Source: Fimenecus sp045531435
Lineage (GTDB): Bacteria; Bacillota; Clostridia; Oscillospirales; Acutalibacteraceae
Direction of reading: 5' to 3'
DNA: 10,232 nucleotides
NCBI GenBank assembly: GCA_045531435.1
Contig: JAZSDZ010000095.1
Coordinates: forward strand, 1-10,232
A model generated the notes under the pieces. It did no database searches. It worked only from the letters and a program-made list of their open reading frames with translations, and was not told where the DNA came from. Both the position numbers and the translations under genes were made by a program. This document shows positions 3,851 through 9,671 of this stretch, one piece after another (the stretch's first letter is position 1; each line of letters opens with the position of its first letter).

Positions 3851-3960
3851 GACAGAATTACCGTCTTGTCTTGTCTTGTCTTGTCTTGTCTTGTCGGAGG
3901 TTTCACTATCTGACTATTCGTGTCAAGTTCTTCTTCAAAAAGACTTATCTGACCTTCCAT
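3835..3960 (-). CDS. Leader reading frame of the PAPS-reductase-family gene (phase-OFF product, 41 aa)
   Basis: ATG 3960 with a good Shine-Dalgarno (GGAGAATAGGT-ATG) overlapping the recT 3' end. It encodes MEGQISLFEEELDTNSQIVK, then a repeat-coded stretch of P-P-T-R-Q-D-K-T units, then VILSWNRR and a stop. The MEGQISLFE-like beginning resembles the MENQMSIFDYSFE beginning of the next gene, as seen for first residues of phage modification genes. It is best taken as the true N-terminus of the downstream enzyme, separated from it only by repeat length. Confidence 0.6.
   Translation of the reverse strand: MEGQISLFEEELDTNSQIVKPPTRQDKTRQDKTVILSWNRR
3863..3895 (-). repeat. Pentanucleotide repeat, GTCTT x6 plus GTC
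   Basis: 33 nt of perfect pentamer (GACAA/AAGAC register on the coding strand) sit between the likely ATG at 3960 and the PAPS-reductase body. Frames: ATG 3960 is one frame off from the body at 6 copies; 5 or 8 copies would be in frame. The whole repeat is open in the body frame. Confidence 0.9.
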
Positions 3961-3962
3961 AC

Positions 3963-4781
3963 CTATTCTCCAAACTCCATGCTCATTTGCCCTTCAATTT
4001 CTTCAGGACTGACTTCGACTACAACTTCATCGTCAAGGTTCTGCTGATTTGCATTCTGCTCAACATCTGCTTTTGCCTGTGCCTTTGGATCAGTTTCAAT
4101 CTGCATTTCCTCATTGAAATACTGCATCTGTTCAGCATTATCGAAATCAATCTCGATTCGTTTACAAAGTCTGTGTAAAACTGACTTAAGGTACATCTGA
4201 TCTGTCCATTGATTCCATACAACTCCGGACTTCATTTTTGAACAACTCCGGACCTTTTCAAGTTCTGCAAGAGACATTTCCTCATACTGAATGCCGCCAT
4301 CGGTAAAACAAGCAACAGCGAAGGCTCCCTGTATCTTGCCATTATTAAAAGGCTTCGGCTTAAATGAGATTTTGGGTTCGTTATTGATAATTTCTATTTG
4401 GTAATCATCACCTTCACGAACCAACTTCGCATATATATCCTTTAAGGGTCTGATTGAATACTTTTTGCAGAGTTTCACGGCTCCGGTGTAAGACTTCATA
4501 AAGTTAAGCTGCTTACCATATGGAACCAAATATGCTTCTTTATTCATAAAGTCGAGTCCTAAATAAGCACCCTTGACAAGACCAGCTTTAATCTGTGAAT
4601 TGCCATATGACTTTGCAAAATCCTGTAACTGTGTATTCTCATTTAAAACAGCAACCGCATTGTTTACAAACCTTGCAACATTCAGGTCTTTTGGAAGAGC
4701 ATCTTTGACCTCTGCAAGTGCAGTTGACAGCTGACCACTAAATGTATCTTTTGTAGCCACTTCATTCTTTTTTGTAGCCAT
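3963..4781 (-). CDS. recT: RecT-family single-strand annealing protein
   Basis: 272 aa; start MATKKNEVATKD at ATG 4781, 2 nt after the upstream stop with AAAGGAG inside the end of the ATPase gene. The core runs from about residue 40 to 210: NTQLQDFAKSY...SQIKAGLVKGAYLGLDFMNKEAYLVPYGKQLNFMKSYTGAVKLCKKYSI, then KPFN..GKIQGAFAVACFTDGG..EEMSLAELEKVR, then GVVWNQWTDQMYLKSVLHRLCKRI. These are hallmark stretches of RecT/Redbeta-like annealases. Such proteins coat ssDNA and anneal complementary strands in phage recombination, usually with a 5'-3' exonuclease. No RecE-type nuclease is visible; the partner here may be the Rad50-like ATPase next door. The C-terminus (about 225-272) is acidic and low complexity. 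Confidence 0.93.
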   Translation of the reverse strand: MATKKNEVATKDTFSGQLSTALAEVKDALPKDLNVARFVNNAVAVLNENTQLQDFAKSYGNSQIKAGLVKGAYLGLDFMNKEAYLVPYGKQLNFMKSYTGAVKLCKKYSIRPLKDIYAKLVREGDDYQIEIINNEPKISFKPKPFNNGKIQGAFAVACFTDGGIQYEEMSLAELEKVRSCSKMKSGVVWNQWTDQMYLKSVLHRLCKRIEIDFDNAEQMQYFNEEMQIETDPKAQAKADVEQNANQQNLDDEVVVEVSPEEIEGQMSMEFGE

Positions 4782-4783
4782 AA

Positions 4784-6715
4784 CTATTCTCCTTTCACTT
4801 CTAATTCTTTGACACCTTCGGTTGCGATCAGTTTTATTAACTGATTCTTCATAACTACTCTATTGTCTGTCCCACTTGTTATGAGTGCATAATCATCAGC
4901 GAATACCGGCAACCATGTTTCAAAGTAATCGGATAAACCTCTGATAATGTCTAACTTTGCCAGCACCTGTAAACTTTGGTTAGCCTGACTATTGATTTCC
5001 TTACCATCAACAATCACATCACAAGCATCTTCTACTGAGCCATTCTTTAGTGTTTTGAACAGTCTGAACTGTGCAACCTTAAAGTGGCTATTGATTCTTT
5101 CGGACAGCTTGTTATTCTTAGCCTTTTTGAATGTTTCTACCTGGTTAAGTATCTTTTCAGCGTTTGCACGCTTAACTTCCGAATCTTTTCTAAGTTGCCT
5201 TAATTCTTCTACTCTTTTATCGATATCCTTGTTTTTTTCAAGTGTTCCTAACTCAGCTATCACTTGGTTAAGCATCTGTCTGTTCACATTCTTCTGAGAC
5301 TTAAGTTTCTTCTCATGTTCTGAATCAGATTCTGATAATTTTTTTTCTAACTCTTCCAACTCGGCATTGATTTTTATCCATTCTTTGTTATCTTCGAGAT
5401 TTACAGTTGTAGGAAGTTTCTCTAATTCCGACAACTTTTCGTCTTTGAGTTTCTGAGTTTTTCCGATAACTCCTGAGAGAGTTTTTCTCTTTTCCTTAAG
5501 AGTCTTTAATTCGGATTCCTTTTCCTTTATTCCGGTTTTTAAAGCATCCCCTGACTCTTTTATGACCTTAAGTCTTTGAGTCTTGTTCTTCTCAAACTCA
5601 GCCTTAATCTCATTCAGTTTTTTAGCTTCATATTCTCTGTGACAAACAGGACATGACAGTTCGCTTTCATCAATAACCGCATCCTGTTCAGTCTTGAATA
5701 GTGTCCTCTGCTTTTCTATGTCTGCCTTTTTCTCTGCTATAGCTGTTTCGGTTCTCTGAATATTAGAATCAATCTGTTCCAACTGATAGTTGTTTTCATC
5801 AAGTGTTCGTGACAACTCATGGATCTGTTTATCTAAGTCAGCCTTTGATTCATTCAGCTTTTCATTGGCCTTATAACTAATGTCATTCTTCTTGGTTTTA
5901 AGTTCAGATATTTTTTCCTGAATGTCAGACCTTCCACCAGAAATGTTTTCTAACGCTTCATCAATTCTTGCTATCTCAGACTCATAGTTGATTATCTGTT
6001 CTTCCAAAACCTTTGCATCTAAAGTGGATTTCTGAGATATGAGTTCATCAATCCTTGCATTAACTATGGAATTATCCTTACCCATTTCCTCGACAATCTT
6101 CTTTACTGTTGCCTTGTTCATCTGTTCGATTTCATCCAACTTATATGTTTCCAGGAGGATTTTGAGTTCTTCTATATTGCTGATGTCAGCAGCCACATCT
6201 GAATCTGTGACACCTTCGCACATTTTGAAGAGAACGCTTCTCATTTTTTCTCTACCTTGTTTTGAGTAGTCAGATGTGAAAGCATTCTGATTACTGAATA
6301 TCAGGAAGTTTTCTATATCAATTCCACGCTCTTCTAAGTCAGCAACAAATGCCTTATAAGATTTTTCAACTGAATTGATTTCATAAGTATTTGATACTGA
6401 ACTTGTTGTTTTTCCTGAATCATCTGTCTTTGTTTTGAATTTCTGACTTTTAGCAATGGTACATACTTTCCCGTCCACGGTCATTTCAATTTCAACTCTG
6501 GACTCGCACTCTTCAGCACCTAAAGGTGTGATAGGTGGATTTTTTACAAGTGCTGTGTTTGTGTCTGCAAAGAGCCAAAAATACGCATCTGAAGTAGTTG
6601 TCTTAAATGTCGAGTTTTCACCAAGTAATTTGACGCTTTTGCCATCAAATACTAATTCGCTGTTCTTGGCGCCTTTAAAATTTTTAAGTGCCATTCTGTT
6701 GATTTTTAGTTCCAT
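4784..6715 (-). CDS. Rad50/SbcC-like SMC-type ATPase with zinc hook
   Basis: 643 aa from ATG 6715, with AAAGGAGATTAA in front. N-terminal ATPase lobe at about 1-150: LKNFKG then a P-loop position reading GENSTFKTTTSDAYFWLF, and a Q-loop-like FSNQNAFTSD. A long coiled coil spans about 180-550 and is broken near residue 350 by CPVC, the Rad50-type zinc hook. The C-terminal lobe holds INSQANQSLQVLAKLDIIRGLSD (signature-like) and LPVFADDYALI at the Walker B position. Phage homologues of this type sit beside recT genes and are thought to act in DNA end processing. Odd: the P-loop Gly of GxxxxGK[ST] is Phe here (GENSTFKT). This may be a subfamily trait or reduced ATPase activity. Confidence 0.85.
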   Translation of the reverse strand: MELKINRMALKNFKGAKNSELVFDGKSVKLLGENSTFKTTTSDAYFWLFADTNTALVKNPPITPLGAEECESRVEIEMTVDGKVCTIAKSQKFKTKTDDSGKTTSSVSNTYEINSVEKSYKAFVADLEERGIDIENFLIFSNQNAFTSDYSKQGREKMRSVLFKMCEGVTDSDVAADISNIEELKILLETYKLDEIEQMNKATVKKIVEEMGKDNSIVNARIDELISQKSTLDAKVLEEQIINYESEIARIDEALENISGGRSDIQEKISELKTKKNDISYKANEKLNESKADLDKQIHELSRTLDENNYQLEQIDSNIQRTETAIAEKKADIEKQRTLFKTEQDAVIDESELSCPVCHREYEAKKLNEIKAEFEKNKTQRLKVIKESGDALKTGIKEKESELKTLKEKRKTLSGVIGKTQKLKDEKLSELEKLPTTVNLEDNKEWIKINAELEELEKKLSESDSEHEKKLKSQKNVNRQMLNQVIAELGTLEKNKDIDKRVEELRQLRKDSEVKRANAEKILNQVETFKKAKNNKLSERINSHFKVAQFRLFKTLKNGSVEDACDVIVDGKEINSQANQSLQVLAKLDIIRGLSDYFETWLPVFADDYALITSGTDNRVVMKNQLIKLIATEGVKELEVKGE

Positions 6716-7550
6716 TTAATCTCCTTTCATGTTTGCCAACCGGCGTTGTTAATGCCTTTTCAACTGACCAATGATAATTATCAATTCTTGACAATAAAGT
6801 ATTTAACTTAATCCCTAATTCATTCGCCCATTCTGTTGCTGTTTGCGTTTTGCCGTTAAGGGTAAGCATCCTGTTTGTTCTTTTGTTGTATTGCTGTTTC
6901 TGATTAGATATCCATCTACAATTTGAAGGGGTATAATCTCCGTTAACATCAATACGATCGATTGTTAACTCGTCCATATACCCATTCACCAACGACCAAT
7001 CTCTGAATGGCTCAAAGTCGTTCCATTCCTCACATACCGAAATTCCTCTACCACCATATTTGAAATAGTATGGTGTGTTAGGGTTGTTACATCTTGTTTT
7101 CATGTCTTGCCAAATCTTATATAAACGTGTTCTTGACATACTGTGACTCGACAATCTTGCAACAAGTTTTTCGTGGGTTTTACAACCGCAACTTGTAGTT
7201 ATTCCATTTTTTAGAGAATTGCTTCTCGCTTTGTGGTAATTTCCACATTCACATCTGCATAACCAAATGACACCATTACTTTTATTTCTGCCACATTCTT
7301 TAATTACGGTTAATAGTCCGAATTTCTTTCCGGCATAATCTGCTTTAACCATTTCGCTATGATAACAACCGCAACTTTTTGTCAATCCTTTTCGTAGTGC
7401 CTGTGAATTGTATGCTTTTGAGGAACCACAGTCACATTTACACAACCACATTGTTGCTTTTTTCCCATTAGCAAAAGTCTTCGGTTCTGCTTCTTTAATA
7501 ACCGTCAGTCTTCCGAACCTTTGCCCTGTAAGGTCTATTTTTCTACTCAT
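6684..7550 (-). CDS. Free-standing HNH-type phage protein with two zinc ribbons and a C-terminal HTH
   Basis: 288 aa starting MSRKIDLTGQRFGRLTVIKEA. Residues about 6-62 and 68-122 are two copies of one module (GxxFGxLTVIKE ... WLCxCxCG ... LxxGxTxSCGC), each with CxC and CxC pairs likely to bind zinc. Residues about 140-215 hold the conserved block SRTRLYKIWQDMKTRCNNPNTPYYFKYGGRGI, then C.EW..F..F..W and LTIDRIDVNGDYTPSNCRW, found in HNH/homing-type phage proteins. About 222-265 is an HTH-like TATEWANELGIKLNTLLSRI. The last 32 nt overlap the ATPase start, so its 3' end supplies that gene's Shine-Dalgarno. It is probably a mobile intron-less homing endonuclease that inserted between the small genes and the ATPase. 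Confidence 0.8.
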   Translation of the reverse strand: MSRKIDLTGQRFGRLTVIKEAEPKTFANGKKATMWLCKCDCGSSKAYNSQALRKGLTKSCGCYHSEMVKADYAGKKFGLLTVIKECGRNKSNGVIWLCRCECGNYHKARSNSLKNGITTSCGCKTHEKLVARLSSHSMSRTRLYKIWQDMKTRCNNPNTPYYFKYGGRGISVCEEWNDFEPFRDWSLVNGYMDELTIDRIDVNGDYTPSNCRWISNQKQQYNKRTNRMLTLNGKTQTATEWANELGIKLNTLLSRIDNYHWSVEKALTTPVGKHERRLNGTKNQQNGT

Positions 7551-7565
7551 GTGTCTTACCTTCTC

Positions 7566-7751
7566 TTATTTTCTATATGGATCATTGGCTACAGTCAGCA
7601 ACAGCATCCAAGCAGCACTTATTGATAAAGCAATGATAGGAATGTTGCTCTCACTATCCAGCGCACAAACGCTGAGAATGATAATGAGTACATTCAGCGG
7701 AATGCTTAGAAACAACCACGCTTGCCATACCTTTTTGATATATTTCTTCAT
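7566..7751 (-). CDS. Small two-helix membrane protein (61 aa)
   Basis: MKKYIKKVWQAW leads into a hydrophobic segment (LFLSIPLNVLIIILSVCA, about 12-30). A second follows, IPIIALSISAAWMLLLTVA (about 37-56), and then a short basic-containing tail NDPYRK. The positive N-terminus suggests N-in, C-in topology in the inner membrane. GGGGG lies 7 nt upstream of the ATG. No family was recognised; small early-operon membrane proteins of temperate phages can be exclusion or host-takeover factors, but nothing in this sequence shows that. Confidence 0.65.
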   Translation of the reverse strand: MKKYIKKVWQAWLFLSIPLNVLIIILSVCALDSESNIPIIALSISAAWMLLLTVANDPYRK

Positions 7752-7760
7752 GCCAACCCC

Positions 7761-7946
7761 CTAATAATCCCATTTGTTTTTGGATTTCTTATAAACATCT
7801 ACTGTTTTCTGAATACCCGTCTGCTTATGACGAACTTTTATGTAAGACTCGTTAATCTGATACATAAATTCGTATTCTCTCCAATTCAGTCCATGACCTT
7901 GTAATATTGCCTTTTGTTCTCTTGTAAGACGCTTGCCCTGTTTCAT
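7761..7946 (-). CDS. Small basic phage protein, DUF6906-like (61 aa)
   Basis: MKQGKRLTREQKAILQGHGLNWREYEF....ESYIKVRHKQTG resembles a family of 50-60 aa phage proteins that start MK.GK.lT..QK..l..hGL and end ..i.vvHk.TG. It starts directly after the upstream stop (TAGATG), with GAGGGG as ribosome site. Function unknown. The family assignment is from memory of the motif. Confidence 0.7.
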   Translation of the reverse strand: MKQGKRLTREQKAILQGHGLNWREYEFMYQINESYIKVRHKQTGIQKTVDVYKKSKNKWDY

Positions 7947-8183
7947 CTATAGTTCCCCTCTTTTAAGAATGGAATAACGGACAAATGATTTCGATTCTCC
8001 GAAACTGTTCTTAATAGTTTCTCTCTGTTTCTTAAACACCCAACCTCTTTTTTCGAGTGAAATAATTCTGGAAGACAGTTCAAAAATAAACAGCTTGCAG
8101 CTACTGTCGAGTCTCGTTATACTTCCATGCTCGTCAATGAAATTGATAATTCTCTGTGCCTGAGTAGGCCTTTTGTTTGCCAT
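7947..8183 (-). CDS. Small HTH-domain phage protein (78 aa)
   Basis: The start is set at ATG 8183 (MANKRPTQAQRIINFIDEHGSITRLDSS) rather than the in-frame ATG at 8198, because GGAGGG lies 8 nt before it. The sequence TQAQRIINFIDEHGSITRLDSSCKLFIFELSSRIISLEKRGWVFK fits the winged-HTH (HTH_39-like) early phage proteins, where the family usually reads GSIT..EA...LG...L..RI..L...G. It probably binds DNA. It follows the Cro-like gene in the leftward operon. Confidence 0.7.
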   Translation of the reverse strand: MANKRPTQAQRIINFIDEHGSITRLDSSCKLFIFELSSRIISLEKRGWVFKKQRETIKNSFGESKSFVRYSILKRGEL

Positions 8184-8202
8184 TGTGTAACCCTCCATAT
8201 AC

Positions 8203-8436
8203 TTATTCGTTCAAGTTTTCTTGAACATTAGGTGCAAAAAAAATAGCAATTAAGTTTGAAGGTTCAGTAATCATTAAAGCATCCGCTAATGATTTTGAGT
8301 TTTTAGCACTTACCGTATCAGGTTTATTACACCAATTATCGTAAGTATTAACTGAAACTCCACACTTTTTTGCTATTACAGATTTTGGGATTCCCAGGTT
8401 TGCCCTATGTTGTTCAACGGCTTTCATATCGACCAT
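8203..8436 (-). CDS. Cro-like XRE-family HTH protein (77 aa)
   Basis: First gene of the leftward operon. ATG 8436 (MVDMKAVEQHRANLGI) is preferred over ATG 8469 because GGGAGG lies 9 nt upstream, and the longer form would start in the operator. HTH at about 10-65: EQHRANLGIPKSVIAKKCGVSVNTYDNWCNKPDTVSAKNSKSLADALM, a typical helix-turn-helix with recognition helix VSVNTYDNW. The divergent position opposite a CI-like repressor, separated only by promoters and operators, makes a Cro role likely. Confidence 0.8.
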   Translation of the reverse strand: MVDMKAVEQHRANLGIPKSVIAKKCGVSVNTYDNWCNKPDTVSAKNSKSLADALMITEPSNLIAIFFAPNVQENLNE

Positions 8437-8462
8437 TTTAGGTTTCCTCCCTTCGTAATTGT

Positions 8463-8482
8463 TGTTCAATTATTCTTGAACA
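8463..8482. promoter_or_regulatory. Operator O1, 20-bp inverted repeat
   Basis: Perfect TGTTCAA - 6 nt - TTGAACA dyad just downstream of the leftward -10, where a bound repressor would block transcription. The symmetric 7-6-7 layout suits an XRE dimer. Confidence 0.7.
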
Positions 8483-8489
8483 CAAACAC

Positions 8490-8518
8490 ATGATATACCA
8501 TGTTCAAACCTTTGTCAA
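8490..8518 (-). promoter_or_regulatory. Leftward early promoter (PL-like)
   Basis: On the minus strand TTGACA (8518-8513), a 17-nt spacer and TATCAT (8495-8490), a near-consensus sigma70-type promoter. It faces the Cro-like gene and the whole recombination/methylation operon. Imperfect operator half-sites overlap the -35. Confidence 0.75.
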
Positions 8519-8520
8519 CA
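8501..8520. promoter_or_regulatory. Operator O2, degenerate copy of the same dyad
   Basis: TGTTCAA - 6 nt - GTCAACA keeps one perfect and one 5/7 half-site relative to O1 and overlaps the leftward -35. It is centred 38 bp from O1. Confidence 0.5.
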
Positions 8521-8528
8521 TTTTTTTG

Positions 8529-8538
8529 AGCATATGCT
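8529..8538. promoter_or_regulatory. Palindrome AGCATATGCT next to the repressor -35
   Basis: Perfect 10-bp palindrome set in TTGAGCATATGCTTGAA, with a TTGA-type half on each end; it touches the rightward -35. It may be a third operator of different spacing; the sequence differs from O1. Confidence 0.35.
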
Positions 8539-8566
8539 TGAAATTTTTTGAGTGAACCTGTATAAT
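8538..8566 (+). promoter_or_regulatory. Rightward repressor promoter
   Basis: TTGAAA (8538-8543), exactly 17 nt, TATAAT (8561-8566). It drives the CI-like repressor; the leader is about 65 nt. Confidence 0.8.
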
Positions 8567-8637
8567 GGCTTTAACACACCCTATAAATATTATAAAGAGA
8601 AAAAATTATGAACAGAGATAGCAAAGGGGGTTAGAAT

Positions 8638-8958
8638 ATGACAGTTGCCGATAAGATTAGGACTCGAAGAGAAGAATTAGGGTTGTCACAAGAAGCGTTA
8701 GCAAATAGATTGGGTTTAAAAAGCCGTTCTTCAATTACAAGACTTGAAAAGTCCGGGGATGATATTTCAATGAAAGATGTAGAAAGATTATCTGAAGCAT
8801 TAAGTTGTTCAAAATTATATTTGATGGGTTGGCAAGATAATCCATTAAAGACAGTAGCCGAAAAAGAGCAACAGTTTATAACATTATACTCTCAACTTAA
8901 CGAACATGACAAAGAACTGATTGATAATATGTTAGAAACCTTATTATCAAAACAATAA
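8638..8958 (+). CDS. CI-like XRE-family repressor (106 aa)
   Basis: MTVADKIRTRREELGLSQEALANRLGLKSRSSITRLEKSGDDISMKDVERLSEALSCS gives a complete N-terminal HTH_3 domain (about 4-62), with the recognition helix around SRSSITRLEK. It is followed by KLYLMGW and a short C-terminal helical segment (EQQFITLYSQLNEHDKELIDNMLETLLS) of the type used for oligomerisation. There is no peptidase (S24) domain, so it is not a LexA-style self-cleaving repressor; relief of repression must come another way. GGGGG lies 6-7 nt before the ATG. It is the only clear immunity repressor here and is transcribed away from the early operon. Confidence 0.85.
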   Translation: MTVADKIRTRREELGLSQEALANRLGLKSRSSITRLEKSGDDISMKDVERLSEALSCSKLYLMGWQDNPLKTVAEKEQQFITLYSQLNEHDKELIDNMLETLLSKQ

Positions 8959-9165
8959 GTTGTTCTTGTTTTTCAGGAGATAGTTTTCTGAAGTTTTCCA
9001 AGGTTTTTTCGTTCATAACATTATATCCTTTCAAATATAGGGCTGTGTCGGGAGAAGAAGTTATAAAACACAGCCCATCGCTCGAAACAATTACAACTTA
9101 TCATTAAAGATCTGGTTAATAAAGTTTAAATTAGATACAAACTTTGGTCAAAAGGGGGCTAATAA
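8959..9165. other. Intergenic region between the repressor and the HTH/coiled-coil gene
   Basis: 207 nt without a convincing rightward gene. It holds a 9-bp stem-loop (9040-9076) and an antisense 39-codon ORF (minus strand, 9016-8897) that overlaps the repressor 3' end. No clear rho-independent terminator follows the repressor. Confidence 0.6.
9040..9076. repeat. Stem-loop with 9-bp perfect arms
   Basis: GGGCTGTGT and ACACAGCCC separated by 19 nt. No T-run follows on either strand, so it does not look like a standard terminator; it could be an RNA structure or a protein site. Confidence 0.55.
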
Positions 9166-9648
9166 TTGTTAAAGGCTAAAAAAGAAGAATTGATTGAGGA
9201 ATTAAAGGCTTTAAGAAAAGCAAAAGATATGACATACCAACAAATTGCTGACAAAACTGCTGAAAATGGTGAAGCCGTATCCTTATCAACTATAAAACTT
9301 GTTTTTTCTGAAACAAGGAATCACGATCACGATTACAACAACATATTAAAGCCTATCTCCAATGTTCTTATGGCTTCTTCCGATGAAGATACATTAGAAA
9401 GTAAAACCTTACAGACTCAGCTGGAATTGAATTATGAAATCATCAATCAACTCCAGGTACGACTTGAAGAAAAAGATCATAAATACAATGAACTAAAATT
9501 TTTATTTGAAAAGCAACAGAGCGAAATAGATTTTAAAAATGAGCAAATTAAGCATCATATTGAAGTAATTGACCGGAAAGATGCTGCAATTAGAGAATTA
9601 TACTCTATCCTTATAGGTAAAAAAAATGTAAAAGATGTATTTTCATAA
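9166..9648 (+). CDS. HTH and coiled-coil protein, TTG start (160 aa)
   Basis: No ATG is available near the 5' end; TTG 9166 is chosen because AAAGGGGG lies 7 nt upstream and the frame matches the conserved start. Residues about 3-70 (EELIEELKALRKAKDMTYQQIADKTAENGEAVSLSTIKLVFSET) look like a lambda-repressor-type HTH of the XRE group. Residues about 85-150 form a charged coiled coil (TQLELNYEIINQLQVRLEEKD..., then IDFKNEQIKHHIEVIDRKDAAIRELYSIL). The layout (DNA-binding head, dimerising coil) suits a regulator. Genes of this shape occur in clostridial phages and integrative elements. It may be co-transcribed with the secreted protein 23 nt downstream. Confidence 0.75.
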   Translation: MLKAKKEELIEELKALRKAKDMTYQQIADKTAENGEAVSLSTIKLVFSETRNHDHDYNNILKPISNVLMASSDEDTLESKTLQTQLELNYEIINQLQVRLEEKDHKYNELKFLFEKQQSEIDFKNEQIKHHIEVIDRKDAAIRELYSILIGKKNVKDVFS

Positions 9649-9671
9649 AATAAAGAAAAGAGGTGTTACAA

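Noticed and set aside
4992..5297. Plus-strand ORFs opposite the Rad50-like gene
   Set aside because: Leu/Ser-rich reverse shadows of a coiled coil; no start signals.
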